Source: Talinum fruticosum
Lineage: Eukaryota > Streptophyta > Magnoliopsida > Caryophyllales > Talinaceae
Length of the DNA: 64,000 nucleotides
Reading direction: 5' to 3'
Assembly (NCBI GenBank): GCA_021018815.1
Contig: JAITYX010000021.1
Span: forward strand, 4,865,001-4,929,000
In this document: positions 1-11,399 of the stretch, piece by piece
Layout of the letters: the number at the start of each line of letters is the position of its first letter
Position numbering within the stretch: position 1 is the first letter of the stretch
Notes under the pieces: model-generated
Database searches by the model: none
The model's input: the letters and a program-made list of their open reading frames with translations, nothing else
Told to the model about the DNA's origin: nothing
Program-made: the position numbers and the translations under genes

Positions 1-1406
1 CATTAAATATATGACATGGTAACTAGTGAACGAACTAATATATAGTTATGGCTAAATACTTTTAAGTTTTAGACTTATAAATTCTTCTATATTAGCTTTT
101 AATGATATATTTTTGAAAATTGATTTTTATTTTTAACTAATTAACCTCGTATCAAAATCATTCAATATTAGAAGATGTAAAACTCTAAATCTAAATTTAA
201 CTTGAGTTATTTCGAAAATTGACTAGTATATTTAACCAACCCTACCTAATGTGAAGTATGCCTTGCCAAAACATAACTCTTAAGAGGTTGAATGAGTGAA
301 TGAACTGAGTGCTTATCAGGTGATGAGTATGTATGATTGTTATTTTCAAATGGAATATTTTAGGCAGATTTCTTACTAAAATAACGGTCGAAATTTTAAT
401 TTGTTTCTTAACCTTTTTTTTTTTTTTTTCATTTGCTTATGTGATTACGTGTCTGTGAACAAAGGGGGAGCAAAACAGGAAGATAGATATGATGTAACCG
501 AACAGCATAAATTAGTGAAACCTAATCAACTTTGAATCCTCTGAACTGAAGTCAATGCAGTCTTGGACGGTTGGTTATGGAAGAAATATTGATGAGGAAT
601 TGACTAATTAAGCACATGATCAATTTTTGATTTGATTTACAGACTGATACTAAAGATTGCTTTTGATGACATACGTTGGCTCAAGCGGCTCAACACTTTG
701 CTTTGATTCGCTGAAGTAAGGTTTCTAATGTTAGGATCAGGAGTCCACTCACAAACAGTAAATAAGATTAAAGGAAGAGAAACAAAATCAAGACAAAAGA
801 TTTTACATAGAAAACCAAAAACCGGAAAAAAAAAAACCACGAATCATTCACTAGAAATTTCGGTAGCTTTATAAGGAATTTCACTCAAGCAATTACAAGC
901 TACGCACCTTGCTACTCACTGTTTCACTCAACAATGGAGGCCTATACATAATTATATAGCCAAAACTAAGCATTAATCACACAAAAAGGAAGAAAACGGC
1001 CGAAAACAAGCGAAGCCCAACAGCCACGCCTGTGGCACTGGCCGTGTCGGCCAACCCGTGCCTATTGCTAGCTGAGCTGATTCGTTTCCTTCAGCCTAAA
1101 ACCGCCCTTTTTCAATGCTCTTGGATTGTGCTCGCTATTCCACTTCTTAAACTTCAATTTCCCTAGCCCGAAACATCCACTAGACTCCACAGAATCCCAA
1201 CATCTCTAATGCAAGTCTTATAAATAAAGTAAACCTATTGTCTAGCCCGTGATTACTGTTGTCCTTAAATTGTCTTGTTTTTTGTTTATAGAAGTTGATA
1301 TCTATTTGTACTCTAATCTAGCAATGGAAATAATAATCATAAAAAAACTCAGATTAAACTGGTATTTGATCTCTAGCTCATGTACTAATAGTAACTCGAC
1401 TCGAAT
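1..1406. other. AT-rich intergenic DNA
   Basis: No convincing gene is visible. Short open frames here lack family similarity and codon structure. A less AT-rich patch around 980-1200 contains GCCC/GGCC motifs and could be an old transposon fragment, but I see no termini. Confidence 0.5.
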
Positions 1407-1409
1407 TTA

Positions 1410-1726
1410 GGGTCGGTTCAAAATGATTGCTAAAACCAATTGTTATAGCTAGTATAAGTGAAATGAACAAAAATGAGTTGAAACGAACCGAAATGATTAG
1501 TTATTATAGCTGTTATAAGTTGAAATAATTAGCTATTATAGGTAAAATGAGTTAAAATCAAATGAAATGATTAGTTATTATAGCTGTTATAAGTTGAAAT
1601 AATTAGCTATTATAGGTAAAATGAGTTAAAATCAAATGAAATGATTAGCCGGCTGTTATAAATGAGTTAAAAGTTGTTATAAATGTTGTTATAAATGTCG
1701 GCATAAACTTCATTTTGAACAAACCC
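1410..1726. mobile_element. Tourist-like (PIF/Harbinger-type) MITE with internal 74-bp tandem repeat
   Basis: The left terminus GGGTCGGTTCAAAATGA and the right terminus TCATTTTGAACAAACCC are inverted repeats differing at two positions. They are flanked by direct TTA triplets at 1407-1409 and 1727-1729, the target duplication typical of PIF/Harbinger elements. There is no coding capacity. Inside, a 74-bp unit is repeated twice in full (1491-1564 and 1565-1638), followed by a truncated third copy. A relative with similar ends lies at 12130-12297. Confidence 0.75.
1491..1660. repeat. 74-bp tandem repeat, about 2.3 copies
   Basis: The marker AAATGATTAG recurs at 1491, 1565 and 1639, exactly 74 bases apart. 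The first two copies are nearly identical, which indicates a recent duplication inside the MITE. The third copy diverges after about 12 bases. Confidence 0.8.
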
Positions 1727-1729
1727 TTA

Positions 1730-3310
1730 TAATGAATGGAGTTAACGAGTGTAAAGTAAGATGGGAGGAGAGAGAATCTTAAAAGGAGAAAAATGGTGAT
1801 GATGAGCATACAAAGAGCATTCTGGAAGTGGAACCATACGACCGTAAATGCAATATGAACTCTGGTGAAGCACGTCTTGCCTGAAAGTAAAAATGTATAG
1901 ACAGAAACAATCAAATTGGAATTCATAGCATGTGTTGGGGTTGCAAGTTTTGACAAGGACTGAGACAATTGCGTGCACTTAGCCTCAGATTTGTCTCTTG
2001 TGAATTTGCTTTGCTTTCATGATCTTCCCAAACTTAGGCTCTAGCTTAGGCTCCCAAGTAACCACTCAGATATATTCTCCCACCACTAAAGTAGAAACCA
2101 GAAATGGACTTGGAGTATTGGCCATTCATCCAAAAAGGTAAAATTTTGATTAGATTGTTTCTTTTTTCTCTATGCATCCATCCATCTTCCCAGTTTATCG
2201 AATAATTACTGCCTCTTTGCATTTGTGGTTGTGGGCATAGGATATATAGATTCATATATATCAAATGTGATACTAATCTAGCTTTGGAGTATACGTGCAC
2301 GGTAAAATCACATGTTTGTATGATCGATATTGATCTTAACAATAAATATATATCGATAAAAAGATATTGCGTAAAAATTTTAGTATAGTCGGAATTGTAT
2401 AATGTAACTTGGAGTATTAGTGGATATGTCCCTTTATAATCACAATATTGATAATACTTTCCTGCTATATATGCATAGTTGTCCTTTTTAATTGACAACG
2501 TTGAATTATTAGAGTAGTGCCGTAAAATTAATAATCATAAAGTTTATATTTATGTTTCTTAAGCATAGGGTTCGAAATTTGTCCTCGTAAGTTCAATTTA
2601 GGAGGGATCCATTATAAAAAGGGTTGTCTTAATGTTATTGTATGGGTTAAGTTTATGACATGACCTTGTCAGAGGATTTATAAAGGGCTAAGAAAGGGTT
2701 TAAAGTTTCAAAATTAAAAGACATCTTATCAATAAAATGTTGGTTGAGATGGTAGCAATCTCATCTAAATAAGGAGAAAAACACAAGTTTGGATTGCCTG
2801 AGGTGCACTTGTTGAGAAGTGTTTTACCTTAAACGCTCAGTAGCTAGAAAAGAATTCCACTCTTCTTTAAATTGAAAAAAAGTTAAAAGTATCCTTAATT
2901 GCTTAATAAAAGTGATTAGGTATTTGATTAATGAGGAATATCTTTCTGCATCAGCGTGGATTCATTGACATGTGCATTTTAATAAGAAATTGTTCCTTAC
3001 AGTAAAACCCAAAAAGATGAGCCAAAAACCAGACAAGAGAAGTTGCCATAAACTGCAGGAATTATTGAATTGCCATTTTGGGAATTTCCTGAAAGGGCCC
3101 TTTCATTTAACTATGGAAATTGAATCATAAGCAATTTTTTCAATATTAACATACAATATCTTTTTTGGTCATCAGAAGGAATATAATGGCATATAGTATC
3201 AATATCTCTCTTTCCAGAAATAAATATGCATTCACATTTGAACATCTAGCAGCTTAGAATCAGCAACACACACACATACGGTCTCTCTCTTCTCTTCTCT
3301 CTCTGTCTTT
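1730..3310. other. Intergenic DNA upstream of the MIR157 cluster
   Basis: No gene is recognised. The sequence is AT-rich and its open frames look random. The last few hundred bases presumably hold the promoter of the miRNA transcript; a CT-rich block lies at 3283-3312. Confidence 0.45.
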
Positions 3311-3316
3311 CTCCTC

Positions 3317-3324
3317 TATAAATA
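3317..3324 (+). promoter_or_regulatory. TATA box of the MIR157 transcript
   Basis: TATAAATA lies in a CT-rich context about 245 bases before the first miRNA arm. A start about 30 bases downstream (near 3350) would leave a leader of about 210 bases before the first mature arm, with both hairpins in one primary transcript. The start site is inferred from this spacing. Confidence 0.7.
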
Positions 3325-3391
3325 GGGTTCTGTAGTGCAAGTATTCACCCACAATCCACAAGAGATCCAAAAACCAAGCTAATGAGCAAGG

Positions 3392-3432
3392 AGCAAATTG
3401 CTCAACTTGCTCCGAGAGTTGAGCAATTAGCT
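3392..3432 (+). other. Extra inverted repeat in the pri-miRNA leader
   Basis: AGCAAATTGCTCAACT (3392-3407) and AGTTGAGCAATTAGCT (3417-3432) pair over 16 positions with one mismatch around a 9-base loop. It falls between the predicted transcription start and the first MIR157 hairpin. It resembles no known mature miRNA I can recall. It may only be RNA secondary structure or a duplication relic. Confidence 0.6.
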
Positions 3433-3466
3433 TCAAGGGCAGCCCTCGGGCCAGCGATCGAGCAAG

Positions 3467-3470
<4 letters not shown>

Positions 3471-3513
<43 letters not shown>
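3471..3513. repeat. (CT)n microsatellite
   Basis: About 20 CT dinucleotides lie in the leader of the MIR157 transcript. Such CT/GA tracts are common around plant core promoters and 5' leaders. Confidence 0.9.
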
Positions 3514-3514
<1 letters not shown>

Positions 3515-3540
3515 AGATTTGTATGTGAGTTTGGGGAAGA

Positions 3541-3660
3541 GGAGGCAGTGGTGAATGGAAGCTGACAGAAGATAGAGAGCACTGAGGATGATATGCATCT
3601 GGGAAATGCATTTCACTTCCTCTGTGCTCTCTATCTTCTGTCATCACCCTTCAGCCCCTC
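3541..3660 (+). ncRNA. MIR157: miR157 (miR156 family) precursor hairpin, first copy
   Basis: The 5' arm holds TGACAGAAGATAGAGAGCAC at 3563-3582, the miR157 form of the miR156/157 family. The 3' arm holds its exact complement at 3624-3643, giving a perfect 20-bp duplex closed by a short loop containing ATGCATCT and ATGCATTT. Flanking arms also pair. The family targets SPL transcription factor mRNAs and controls juvenile-to-adult phase change. Strand is fixed by the mature sequence being on the 5' arm. Precursor edges are approximate. A second copy follows 182 bases later, probably in the same transcript. Confidence 0.95.
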
Positions 3661-3719
3661 TCTCCTTTCTTTTTCTTTTTCTTTTCCATTTGTTTTCCTT
3701 TTCTTTAAAGTAGTGTGGG

Positions 3720-3845
3720 CAGTGGGGTGATGAATGCAAGTTGCTGACAGAAGATAGAGAGCACAGATGGGTGAAATGCCATGAAATTATGCATCTCATT
3801 CCCTTTGTGCTCTCTATCTTCTGTCACCACCCCTTCAACATCCAA
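3720..3845 (+). ncRNA. MIR157: miR157 (miR156 family) precursor hairpin, second copy
   Basis: The same 20-base mature sequence occurs at 3745-3764, with its perfect complement at 3807-3826. The loop differs from copy one but keeps the ATGCATCTC-type element. Flanks GGTGATGAATGCAAGTTGC and CACCACCCC resemble those of copy one, so the pair arose by tandem duplication. There is no second TATA box between the hairpins, so a shared primary transcript from 3317 is likely. This recalls the adjacent Arabidopsis MIR157A/MIR157B pair. Confidence 0.95.
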
Positions 3846-3849
3846 TCCC

Positions 3850-5356
3850 CTACTCAAAATCACAAAAAGAAAAAGATGAAAAATATCCGCCATCATTTTG
3901 CTTCCCTGTTTCGTGAAGTGGAACCTACCTTTTCTATCTTTAAAAAGCATATTAGGTTACATTTGAGACCGCATAGATTTGCATCTCTTTAAACCCTACT
4001 TTAAATATATCCAAACTGGATTGTCAATGTTAGTCGTTTATATGCGTAGCTATCTAATTAACCCTAAAATTAATAGGTTTAGCATTTTTTGTAATTAATT
4101 TTATTCCATTAATTACTTGTGTTAATTTAACAAGCAGGTGCTGAAGTGTGGCCGGCAGATAATGCAAAAACCTGATCATTCAAGAAGAAAGGAATAAGGA
4201 TTGAGGCCTTCACTGTAAGTTTTGTCAAGGTTAGTAGTAATTACTAATTAATTAATTAATAATTAAAAAATGGGAGAGCTAATTACTTTTGTGTTTCTTG
4301 TGACAATAATTAAGATTACCATTTAATTACCACAATACAGTAATAATTTTTAAAAAGTGGCAAACTTTTTGTGCTAGTTGGAGTTTTCGACCACTTAGGA
4401 TTTCCAGATTAGTCTCTACAGTCAGTTTCTATATGTAGAAAAATCAAGGACAATTTCCCTAAATAGAAAATGTGTACTCCCATTCAGTGCGCTTTTATCA
4501 GATTTATAGCCATAAATATATAAATAAAATATTATGTCAGAGTTAGCCCTAAATGATGATTGGACGAAAATCCAGAAGCTTATTATTGTCTGTCTTTAAT
4601 TGTGTTTATTATATGCTATTTAAAATTTATAAAGTTTTTAGTGTTTATTATTTTGATAGTTTGCGGGGTGGCTGTACAAGATTTAATTAAAATTAATTTA
4701 GATCTTTATAGTATTTTGTAATTGGATCAATGGATCCGAGTTTGCAAAAATAAATTAAGTTTATGTTTTTGTTATCATCTCGAATTGTCACATCCTAGTT
4801 TTTGGTAAGTATATATAACATTTATTGCATGTGAATGTAAGACTTTTGCAAATGTAATTACTTGTATAGTTGTATACATAAATTTGTGATATATATCAAT
4901 TTTTTGTTTTGTTGGCATCTCAAGCTCCAATCACGCTCATACAAAAAAATAAAAATAAAAATTAATGGACAAAATCATAATAAAACTTCTGGATCTAACA
5001 TTTATATGGTTGGACAAATTAATGAGAGAGACCCACCTGGATTTTATCAATTTGATGCGAGCCCTGATCAATCATCAATGTCGCTTTGTTCATCGTATGA
5101 ATCACTGTAAATCAAACCAAGTCGTTTTTCTAATCAATCCGCTGTCGAGCAAACTAGTTAGGCCTATCTCCCTGTCGTTCTCGAGCCACGCCTAGGACTA
5201 TTTCAAGTTCGGTAAATTTTGTGTCAGATCAAGTTTGGTGGATGAAATCCATTTTTGGATATCATATAATATTATTGTTATCTCAAGTCTATTTTAAATT
5301 AGTTTTGATTGGACCATTTGTATTATGAATTTAGTTCGGATTCGACTCAAGTTAAT
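3850..5356. other. AT-rich intergenic DNA 3' of MIR157
   Basis: Nothing codes convincingly here. The first part probably contains the 3' end of the miRNA transcript; I cannot place a polyadenylation site. The rest is AT-rich DNA without recognisable repeats. Confidence 0.45.
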
Positions 5357-5584
5357 TTAGGCACTTGTTTGGTTGAGCAAAATTAGAATGGAATTATATT
5401 TCTCCGATTTCAAATTTCTTTTTCACTTGTTTGGTTGGGTATTTTGAAAGTTGAACTTGAAATTTACAAGTTACAAGCTTCCCTAAAAAAGGGAATTTGA
5501 ATCTTCCCCAAATAGGAGCGATCAATTTTCAATCCCTTAGGAATCAGTTTATAATTATTAAAAAACAAAAATTAGCATATCTGC

Positions 5585-5586
5585 TA

Positions 5587-5674
<88 letters not shown>

Positions 5675-5815
5675 GTTCTTCTTCTTCTTCTTCTTCTTCT
5701 TCTTCTTCTTCTTTTTATTATTGTTGTTGTTTTTGTTATTATTTTTGTTATTAGGTTGGGGTATTTTTGTTGTTGTTGTTGTTGTTGTTGTTATTATTAT
5801 TATTATTATTATTAA
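5585..5815. repeat. Compound trinucleotide microsatellite (TTA)n-(TTC)n-(GTT)n-(ATT)n
   Basis: (TTA)n covers about 5585-5674, (TTC)n about 5676-5712, then imperfect GTT and ATT runs to about 5813. All apparent open frames here are homopolymeric repeat translations (Tyr, Asn, Ile, Ser, Phe) and are not genes. Confidence 0.95.
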
Positions 5816-5999
5816 ATTTTTATATATAATTTTTTTCATATTGTTTGATAGAACATTATAGTTTGAAAATAGGTTAATTAAAAATTATAAATAAAATTTA
5901 TTAATTATTGAAAAAATTACAAGATAGTTAATTAAAAATTTAAATAAATATAAGACTCAATTATTAGTAAATATGCTAACGAGCTTTGAATCAAATGAT

Positions 6000-6006
6000 G
6001 ATGATG

Positions 6007-6064
<58 letters not shown>

Positions 6065-6090
6065 CAACAACAACAACAATAATAATAATT
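6000..6090. repeat. Compound microsatellite (GAT)n-(AAT)n-(AAC)n
   Basis: Short GAT, about 18 AAT, then six AAC units. It is the complementary partner of the left-arm repeat within the same MITE. Confidence 0.95.
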
Positions 6091-6294
6091 TACAGCGATA
6101 TAAAATAATTTAAAAAATAAAACAATTTTAATTTTATTCAATGTTTAACAACTAAACAATAAGAATTAGAACTTGATTCTATTCCTGTTCTCTACCAAAC
6201 ATTTGAAGAGAATATTTAAGTTATATACCTAAACCCTCAAATATTATTCCTTGACTACATTCTATTCCAATTTTACATACCAAACAATACCTTA

Positions 6295-6897
6295 GAGACA
6301 ATATTAATCGACATTAGAGAATGTTGTTGTGTAGAAGCATGTTAACCCATACCAGAGTCTTTAGAAAAGGATAGCTATTACGCGTTTAAAAAGAGATAAT
6401 CTGACACTCGAACCGGTTTTGTATTTATCAAACCTAAAATCCCGAAGCGCCATACGCTGATTTGTATCGCCAAGGCCTACCGCTACGACTAATCCCTTGT
6501 ATATTTTATGTACGTGTTGAACGTTTGAGGAATTCATGGTCCCATACAGTTTATATGCTGTTGTTCTGTTTTTTTATTTAATCCAATTATTGATATTGTT
6601 CACGTCCTGGTTGGAGTGCCCAGCCCTAAAATTTAAATCAAATAACCATTTACAGCTAACTTTGGATAAAGCCAATAGCCGCAAGGAAAAAATGGCATAA
6701 CGTGATTATGAATTTGTTTCCCATATCATATCATTATCTACAAATGTCGTAGTTTACAAAACCCAAAAAGAAAAAGAAAAATCTTTGGAAATAGAAGTCT
6801 ATCCGAATGCATAGTAATCTACTTTTCGGAATTGACCGTTCTAAGATTTTTGAATTCTATCAGACTGACAAAAAAATACAGAGGTTCTAAAAATATG
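6295..6897. other. Intergenic DNA
   Basis: I see no gene or repeat between the MITE and the tRNA terminator. Confidence 0.4.
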
Positions 6898-6902
6898 AAA
6901 AA
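6898..6902 (-). terminator. RNA polymerase III terminator of tRNA-Glu
   Basis: On the minus strand five T residues lie seven bases after the tRNA 3' end, as expected for Pol III termination. Confidence 0.7.
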
Positions 6903-6909
6903 GGAATAT

Positions 6910-6981
6910 TCCGTTGCCGGGACTCGAACCCGGGTCTCTCGGGTGAGAGCCGAGTATCCTGACCAGCTAGACTACAACGGA
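6910..6981 (-). tRNA. tRNA-Glu (CTC anticodon)
   Basis: The 72-base minus-strand sequence folds as a cloverleaf. The acceptor arm TCCGTTG pairs with CAACGGA. The D-loop region is TAGTCTAGCTGGTCAGGATA. The anticodon arm GGCTCTCACCC has CTC in the loop, and the T arm holds GGGTTCGAGTCCC. There is no intron and no encoded CCA, as in plant nuclear tRNAs. CTC decodes GAG. Internal A and B boxes are present and a T5 terminator follows. Edges are set by acceptor-stem pairing. Confidence 0.97.
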
Positions 6982-6984
6982 ATT

Positions 6985-8040
6985 TGATGCTTCAGTAGAA
7001 CTTTATTTATAAAATACAATTTATGTATTTAGTGGTTTTCTTCTTCTTGTGATCCAGCCCAAATTGGCCCATTTACATCTAATCAAAATCTGTGACGATG
7101 GTAAATCTTTTAAAACAAATTGGCGTCTTTAAAACATTTTCAGTGACTGAATTTGATCTCAGTTTATCAATTCCAGCAACTTCATTAATAAAATATGAAT
7201 CAAATAATCAAAACTAGACAGTTGAAGATTTAAAGGCTGAAGCTCATTTTAGATCTCAATTATTTGACACCAGGCACTGAATTATCATGTATCACTAAAA
7301 TTTAACACAAAAAAGAGGGGGAATCAACTTAGGTACTTACAGTTTACTGCAACTATTTAGTAGACTTTTTGCAAATCAGTTGATTATACTGACTGAAATC
7401 TCCAACAGTAAAGATCATACTGTAATATTAGAGCCCTACCACTTATTCACCAATATCAGTGGGAAATTGTGCATCATTTTTGTGATCATCACTGAGGGTT
7501 CCTCAGAGAGTATTGGATCTCGATACAACCCCAGTGAGGATCCTATACAAGTTGCCTTAATCTCTGCAGGGGCAGCACAAAATATACGAGCAGGCCTGAG
7601 TATCTGTAGCCGGCAGAAGACATTTCGCGATTGGCACTGCTAGACAGATCAGCCATTCTACAGACTGCTGTCAATGTCATCTATAGCCAATCTGATGGGA
7701 TCTGTTCCTAATAACAAAGAGAAGAAACAATGAACCGCAGAAAAAAAAGGGGCAATTTTATAACAAGACAAGATTAAACATCGCTATTGTACTTGCAAGC
7801 TCTCAAACATGAATCATATTAAGTCTAGTGTACATGAATATACATCAATACATGCTGATGCCAATCCAACCGAAAATACCACAACATTCTATACCACGTT
7901 GGCACTCTATATGATGACTTATTCCAAATCAGTCTGCGACATGCAGCCTTTTCAGATAATTGAAGCAGCAGATGATTGTAGCAAACTATGTGGCTAAACT
8001 TGATGCTCCACGGGAAAAAGGATTCGAGTATGTCTTATCT
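6985..8040. other. Intergenic DNA and probable 3' UTR of the HACL gene
   Basis: No separate gene is recognised. The part closest to 8046 lies downstream of the HACL stop on the minus strand and probably holds its 3' UTR and polyadenylation region. Plus-strand open frames at about 7380-8000 show no family similarity. Confidence 0.45.
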
Positions 8041-8045
8041 AAACC

Positions 8046-11000
8046 TTAGTTCTTGTGCTGCATTCTCCCACTTTCTGCTCCAGCATAAGGATCAATCATG
8101 ACATTTATGACAGCAGGTTTCTTAGCGGAGAAAGATTCATCCAAAGCTGACTTCAGTTCAGCTGGATCCCTGGCCAGATAGCCCTTCCCGCCAAATGCTT
8201 CCATTAAGACATGGTATTTTGCCTCTGGAACAAATGAAGTGGGTGCAGGATCGTCTTTGTAAGGACCTGTGACCTCTTCAGGGTTTCTCCGGTCACCACC
8301 ATAAACTCCACCATTGTTGAAGACGATGACCACCACAGGCAGCTGATACCGAACCAATGTCTGCAAAAGTTGAAGGGAAAAAGAGGGTGGGGGTAATCAT
8401 CAAAACTTGTCCTGAACACAATGCAGGATTATTTTTACTATAATGTTCTAACAAACAACCATTTGCATAAATATCAAACTCCAGCCTTGTTGGTAAAATA
8501 AAATTCAAATAATAGAAACAGGCAATGACAATGCATCCAATTGTCACCAATGCACTGAAATGTTCTCTGCTTCTAGTTAGCAGTAATTTTGCATCCTGGA
8601 TACAGCTTTCCAATCCGGTCTTGAAGAGGCCGCAAAGCATCTCGAATAATCTTAAGCTGGTTATATACAGGACCCATCGATGCAACCCCCCAACCCCTAA
8701 AAGGAACACATGCACACGGACTATGTCATCTTCATGAGACACAGGCCCCCTAATTGGTCTATCTATAACCAAAACACACACACGTGCATGCAGAAAAAAC
8801 ACCAAAATAGCCAATCTGAGATGCGCCCCATCAGAAGAATAAGGGCCATAGTTATGGTATTTTAGATCGCCACAAAAACACCAACACCGACAGATGGAAT
8901 CAGACCTAAGCAGTCATAAGATGTCACTACCGTAACAATAAAAAGAAACCAATAGAAAAGCAAACAAAAATGCATCTCAGCAGAGAACCTGACACAAGGC
9001 TAGGAGATTGATGAAGAAGAGGCTGTTGGTACACACTACTAGACAATGTAAGTCATATACCTTTAGTGCATACTCCTTACACATACATGAGGAGATGAAT
9101 TCAGCTTGCAGCTTTGACAAACAGTAAATCCACTAAAGACTTCATCTCTCAATATTCGGACAATGAAAACCATACACATTTCTGCCAACTCAATGTATGG
9201 AAACTATCCACCCTCTTGATCTATCACAAGTTCTTAAGGCTAACAGAAGGAATCAGCTAACTTGTTTATGATTTATCTAGAGACAAAACCCACATACTTG
9301 AAAAATTATATTTCTTGTTCAGTAATGCTGGCGTCCTAATTATTAGACATCAATACCTAGCAACAAAATCCACAAATCTTCTCGATAATGCTAGATATTG
9401 ATCTCAGTTAAGGAAATAATCTTGTGCTAATAGTCTGCATGTAGATCATATAAGAAAAAAAATCAGAGGTGAAGGTACAGAAATGAGTTTTAAATTATCT
9501 GTACTCTTTGTGAACCCAAAATCATCAAGGAACATGAAGGTAAGAGATGCCACAAAAGGAGAGAGCAGAATTCTCCTAGTTTCTCTGGGGTATATCAGAT
9601 ACTCCAATTTTTGGACAGTTTAAGTAGTATCCAACTATCCACACTATCTTCTAAGTTATTAAAAGTCATTTTCACAGCCCGATCTGACGATGAATCGTGA
9701 TATAAGGACAATAAAGATTTAGCACACTGCTCCGTTCTCTCTCCATCTTATTTGCCATTACAACTAAAATGGGCAACTGATATCACGGTCTCAAATATAT
9801 AAGCTACTAGCTACACACATTACACTCAACTGAGAGAATCTTATTGACCACAAATGATATACTAAGCCAATAAATTGCAGGTCATTTGACGGTATCATCC
9901 ACAACACACATGCTAGAGTCTTAATATAATGTTAATCAATGGGGAGTTCTCAGGTAGACATACCTCTACTTCCATAGCACTGAACCCAAAACCAGAATCT
10001 CCTTCAACAGCAACCACCAAGCGATCAGGGCATGCCACAGCAGCTGCAATACAATAACCCAGGCCAACACCCATTGTCCCCCACGTCCCTGCATCCAACC
10101 TCGTCCTAGGCTCCATTTGGAGCAACACAGCCCGACCCACATCCATGGTATTCGCCCCTTCCGAGATCAACACTGGAGCAGGACTTCCCAATGCAGAGAT
10201 CGCATCCCTAATGATCCTCAAAGGAGTAAAGAAATTGAATGGCACAACATCCTTAGCTAACTGACCCTCCATCCTTGACACATTGTCTTTAACCTTCTTA
10301 GAAATGGACTCTACCCAAGGATGATTCTTTCCCAAGCAAAAGGGATCATCTTTAATCTCCTTATTAATCAAATCCACCACCTTCTTGGCATCCCCAACTA
10401 AACCTAGATAGGGCTTCCTGCGCTCGATTTCTTCCTTATCCACATCAACCAGTATGAATTTCACATCCTTAGACCACTTAGGGGCTCACCAAAATGGAGC
10501 AACCAATTAAGCCTCGCTCCAACAACAAGGGCAACATCACATTGGCCAATTGCGAGTGACCGGGCCGCGGTGGCAGCCAATTCATGAGTGTCAGGGAGTA
10601 AACCCTTCCCCATTGGGGTAGGCAAGAAGGGTATTCCTGTACTCTCAACCAATCTCTTCAGAGAATCCTCGGCCTTAGCATAAGCCGCGCCTTTCCCAAA
10701 CACAATCAGCGGCCTCTGAGCTTGCCTGAGTGCCGAAACAGCAATCGAAATGTCCTTCTCGGAAACAGTTTCACTTTCTCTTTCTCTCTCCAGCTTCGAC
10801 GAATCCTCCAACGCTTGGCAGATCAACTCCTCGGCCTCCGCCGCCGACATCTTCTGGTGGAGGACGTCGGAGGGAGGTCCAAGTAGCACCCGCCGGGCCG
10901 GGCCGAAACGGCGTGGCTTAGCGCCTCGAGGACCGACTTAGGGATTTCGGAAATTGAGGTAGCCTTGACGGAGAATTTGGAGAAGGGCTTGACGGCGGCG

Positions 11001-11380
11001 ATTTGATCGAGCTCCTGGAAGTCCCCCTTGCCGGCGTCACCCTGGTCGCAGGAGCCGGAGATCATGACCATGGGCCAGGTGTTGATGGCAGCGTTGGAGA
11101 GGCCGGCGAGACCGTGGACGCAGCCTGGTCCGGAGACGGTGAGGAGGATGCCGGGCTTTCCAGTGAGGTACCCATATGCGGAGGCGGCGTACCCGGCGGA
11201 CTGCTCGTTGTGGAAGGCGATAAACCGGATGCCCAGCGCCACCGCCCGGGTGGCGACGGAGGTGACAGGAATTCCGACGACACCAAACATCCGGTCGACG
11301 CCGCCCCGGGCGAGAGACATGGCGACGAGGGAGTTGCCGTCGATTTGGACGGAGGCATTTTGAGGGTTGGATTCCGCCAT
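8046..11380 (-). CDS. HACL: 2-hydroxyacyl-CoA lyase (ThDP enzyme), two exons, two single-base frameshifts
   Basis: Thiamine-diphosphate enzyme that cleaves 2-hydroxyacyl-CoA to formyl-CoA and a shortened aldehyde, usually peroxisomal (alpha-oxidation). It resembles oxalyl-CoA decarboxylase and Arabidopsis AT5G17380. Exon 1 is 11380-9964 and exon 2 is 8360-8046, with GT-AG ends, joining at MEVE/TLVRYQ. The PYR-domain catalytic Glu is in FHNEQSAGYAAS; the ThDP motif is VEGDSGFGFS to FNNGGVYGG. The protein is about 576 residues, a normal length. The frame breaks at 10872-10874 (CCC where CCCC restores LDLPSDVLHQ) and at 10481-10484 (CCCC where CCCCC restores EPPKWSKDVKF), on the coding strand. 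With both bases added exon 1 is exactly 473 codons. No other lesion is seen. It could be a young pseudogene, but sequence error fits better. Confidence 0.9.
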
Positions 11381-11399
11381 TATAGAAGGGATATAGTCT

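Larger units (their letters stand above)
5360..6291. mobile_element. Tourist-like foldback MITE with microsatellites in both arms
   Basis: The left end starts GGCACTTGTTTGGTT and the right end reads AACCAAACAATACC-like; reversed, the right end is GGTATTGTTTGGTAT. Direct TTA triplets lie at 5357-5359 and 6292-6294. Similarity continues inward (AAAATTAGAATGGAAT against AAAATTGGAATAGAAT). The left arm carries a long (TTA)n tract and the right arm a long (AAT)n tract, which are complementary. No coding capacity is visible. The combination fits a PIF/Harbinger-derived MITE. Confidence 0.75.

Noticed and set aside
2046..2498. Minus-strand open frame of 150 codons
   Set aside because: AT-rich sequence with no recognisable family, splice context or codon pattern.
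3260..3950. Open frames over the MIR157 hairpins
   Set aside because: The region is explained by two miRNA precursors and a CT repeat. The frames have no similarity to proteins and cover both strands of the hairpins.
5497..6141. Open frames coding poly-Tyr, poly-Asn, poly-Phe or poly-Ile
   Set aside because: Translations of trinucleotide microsatellites inside a MITE.
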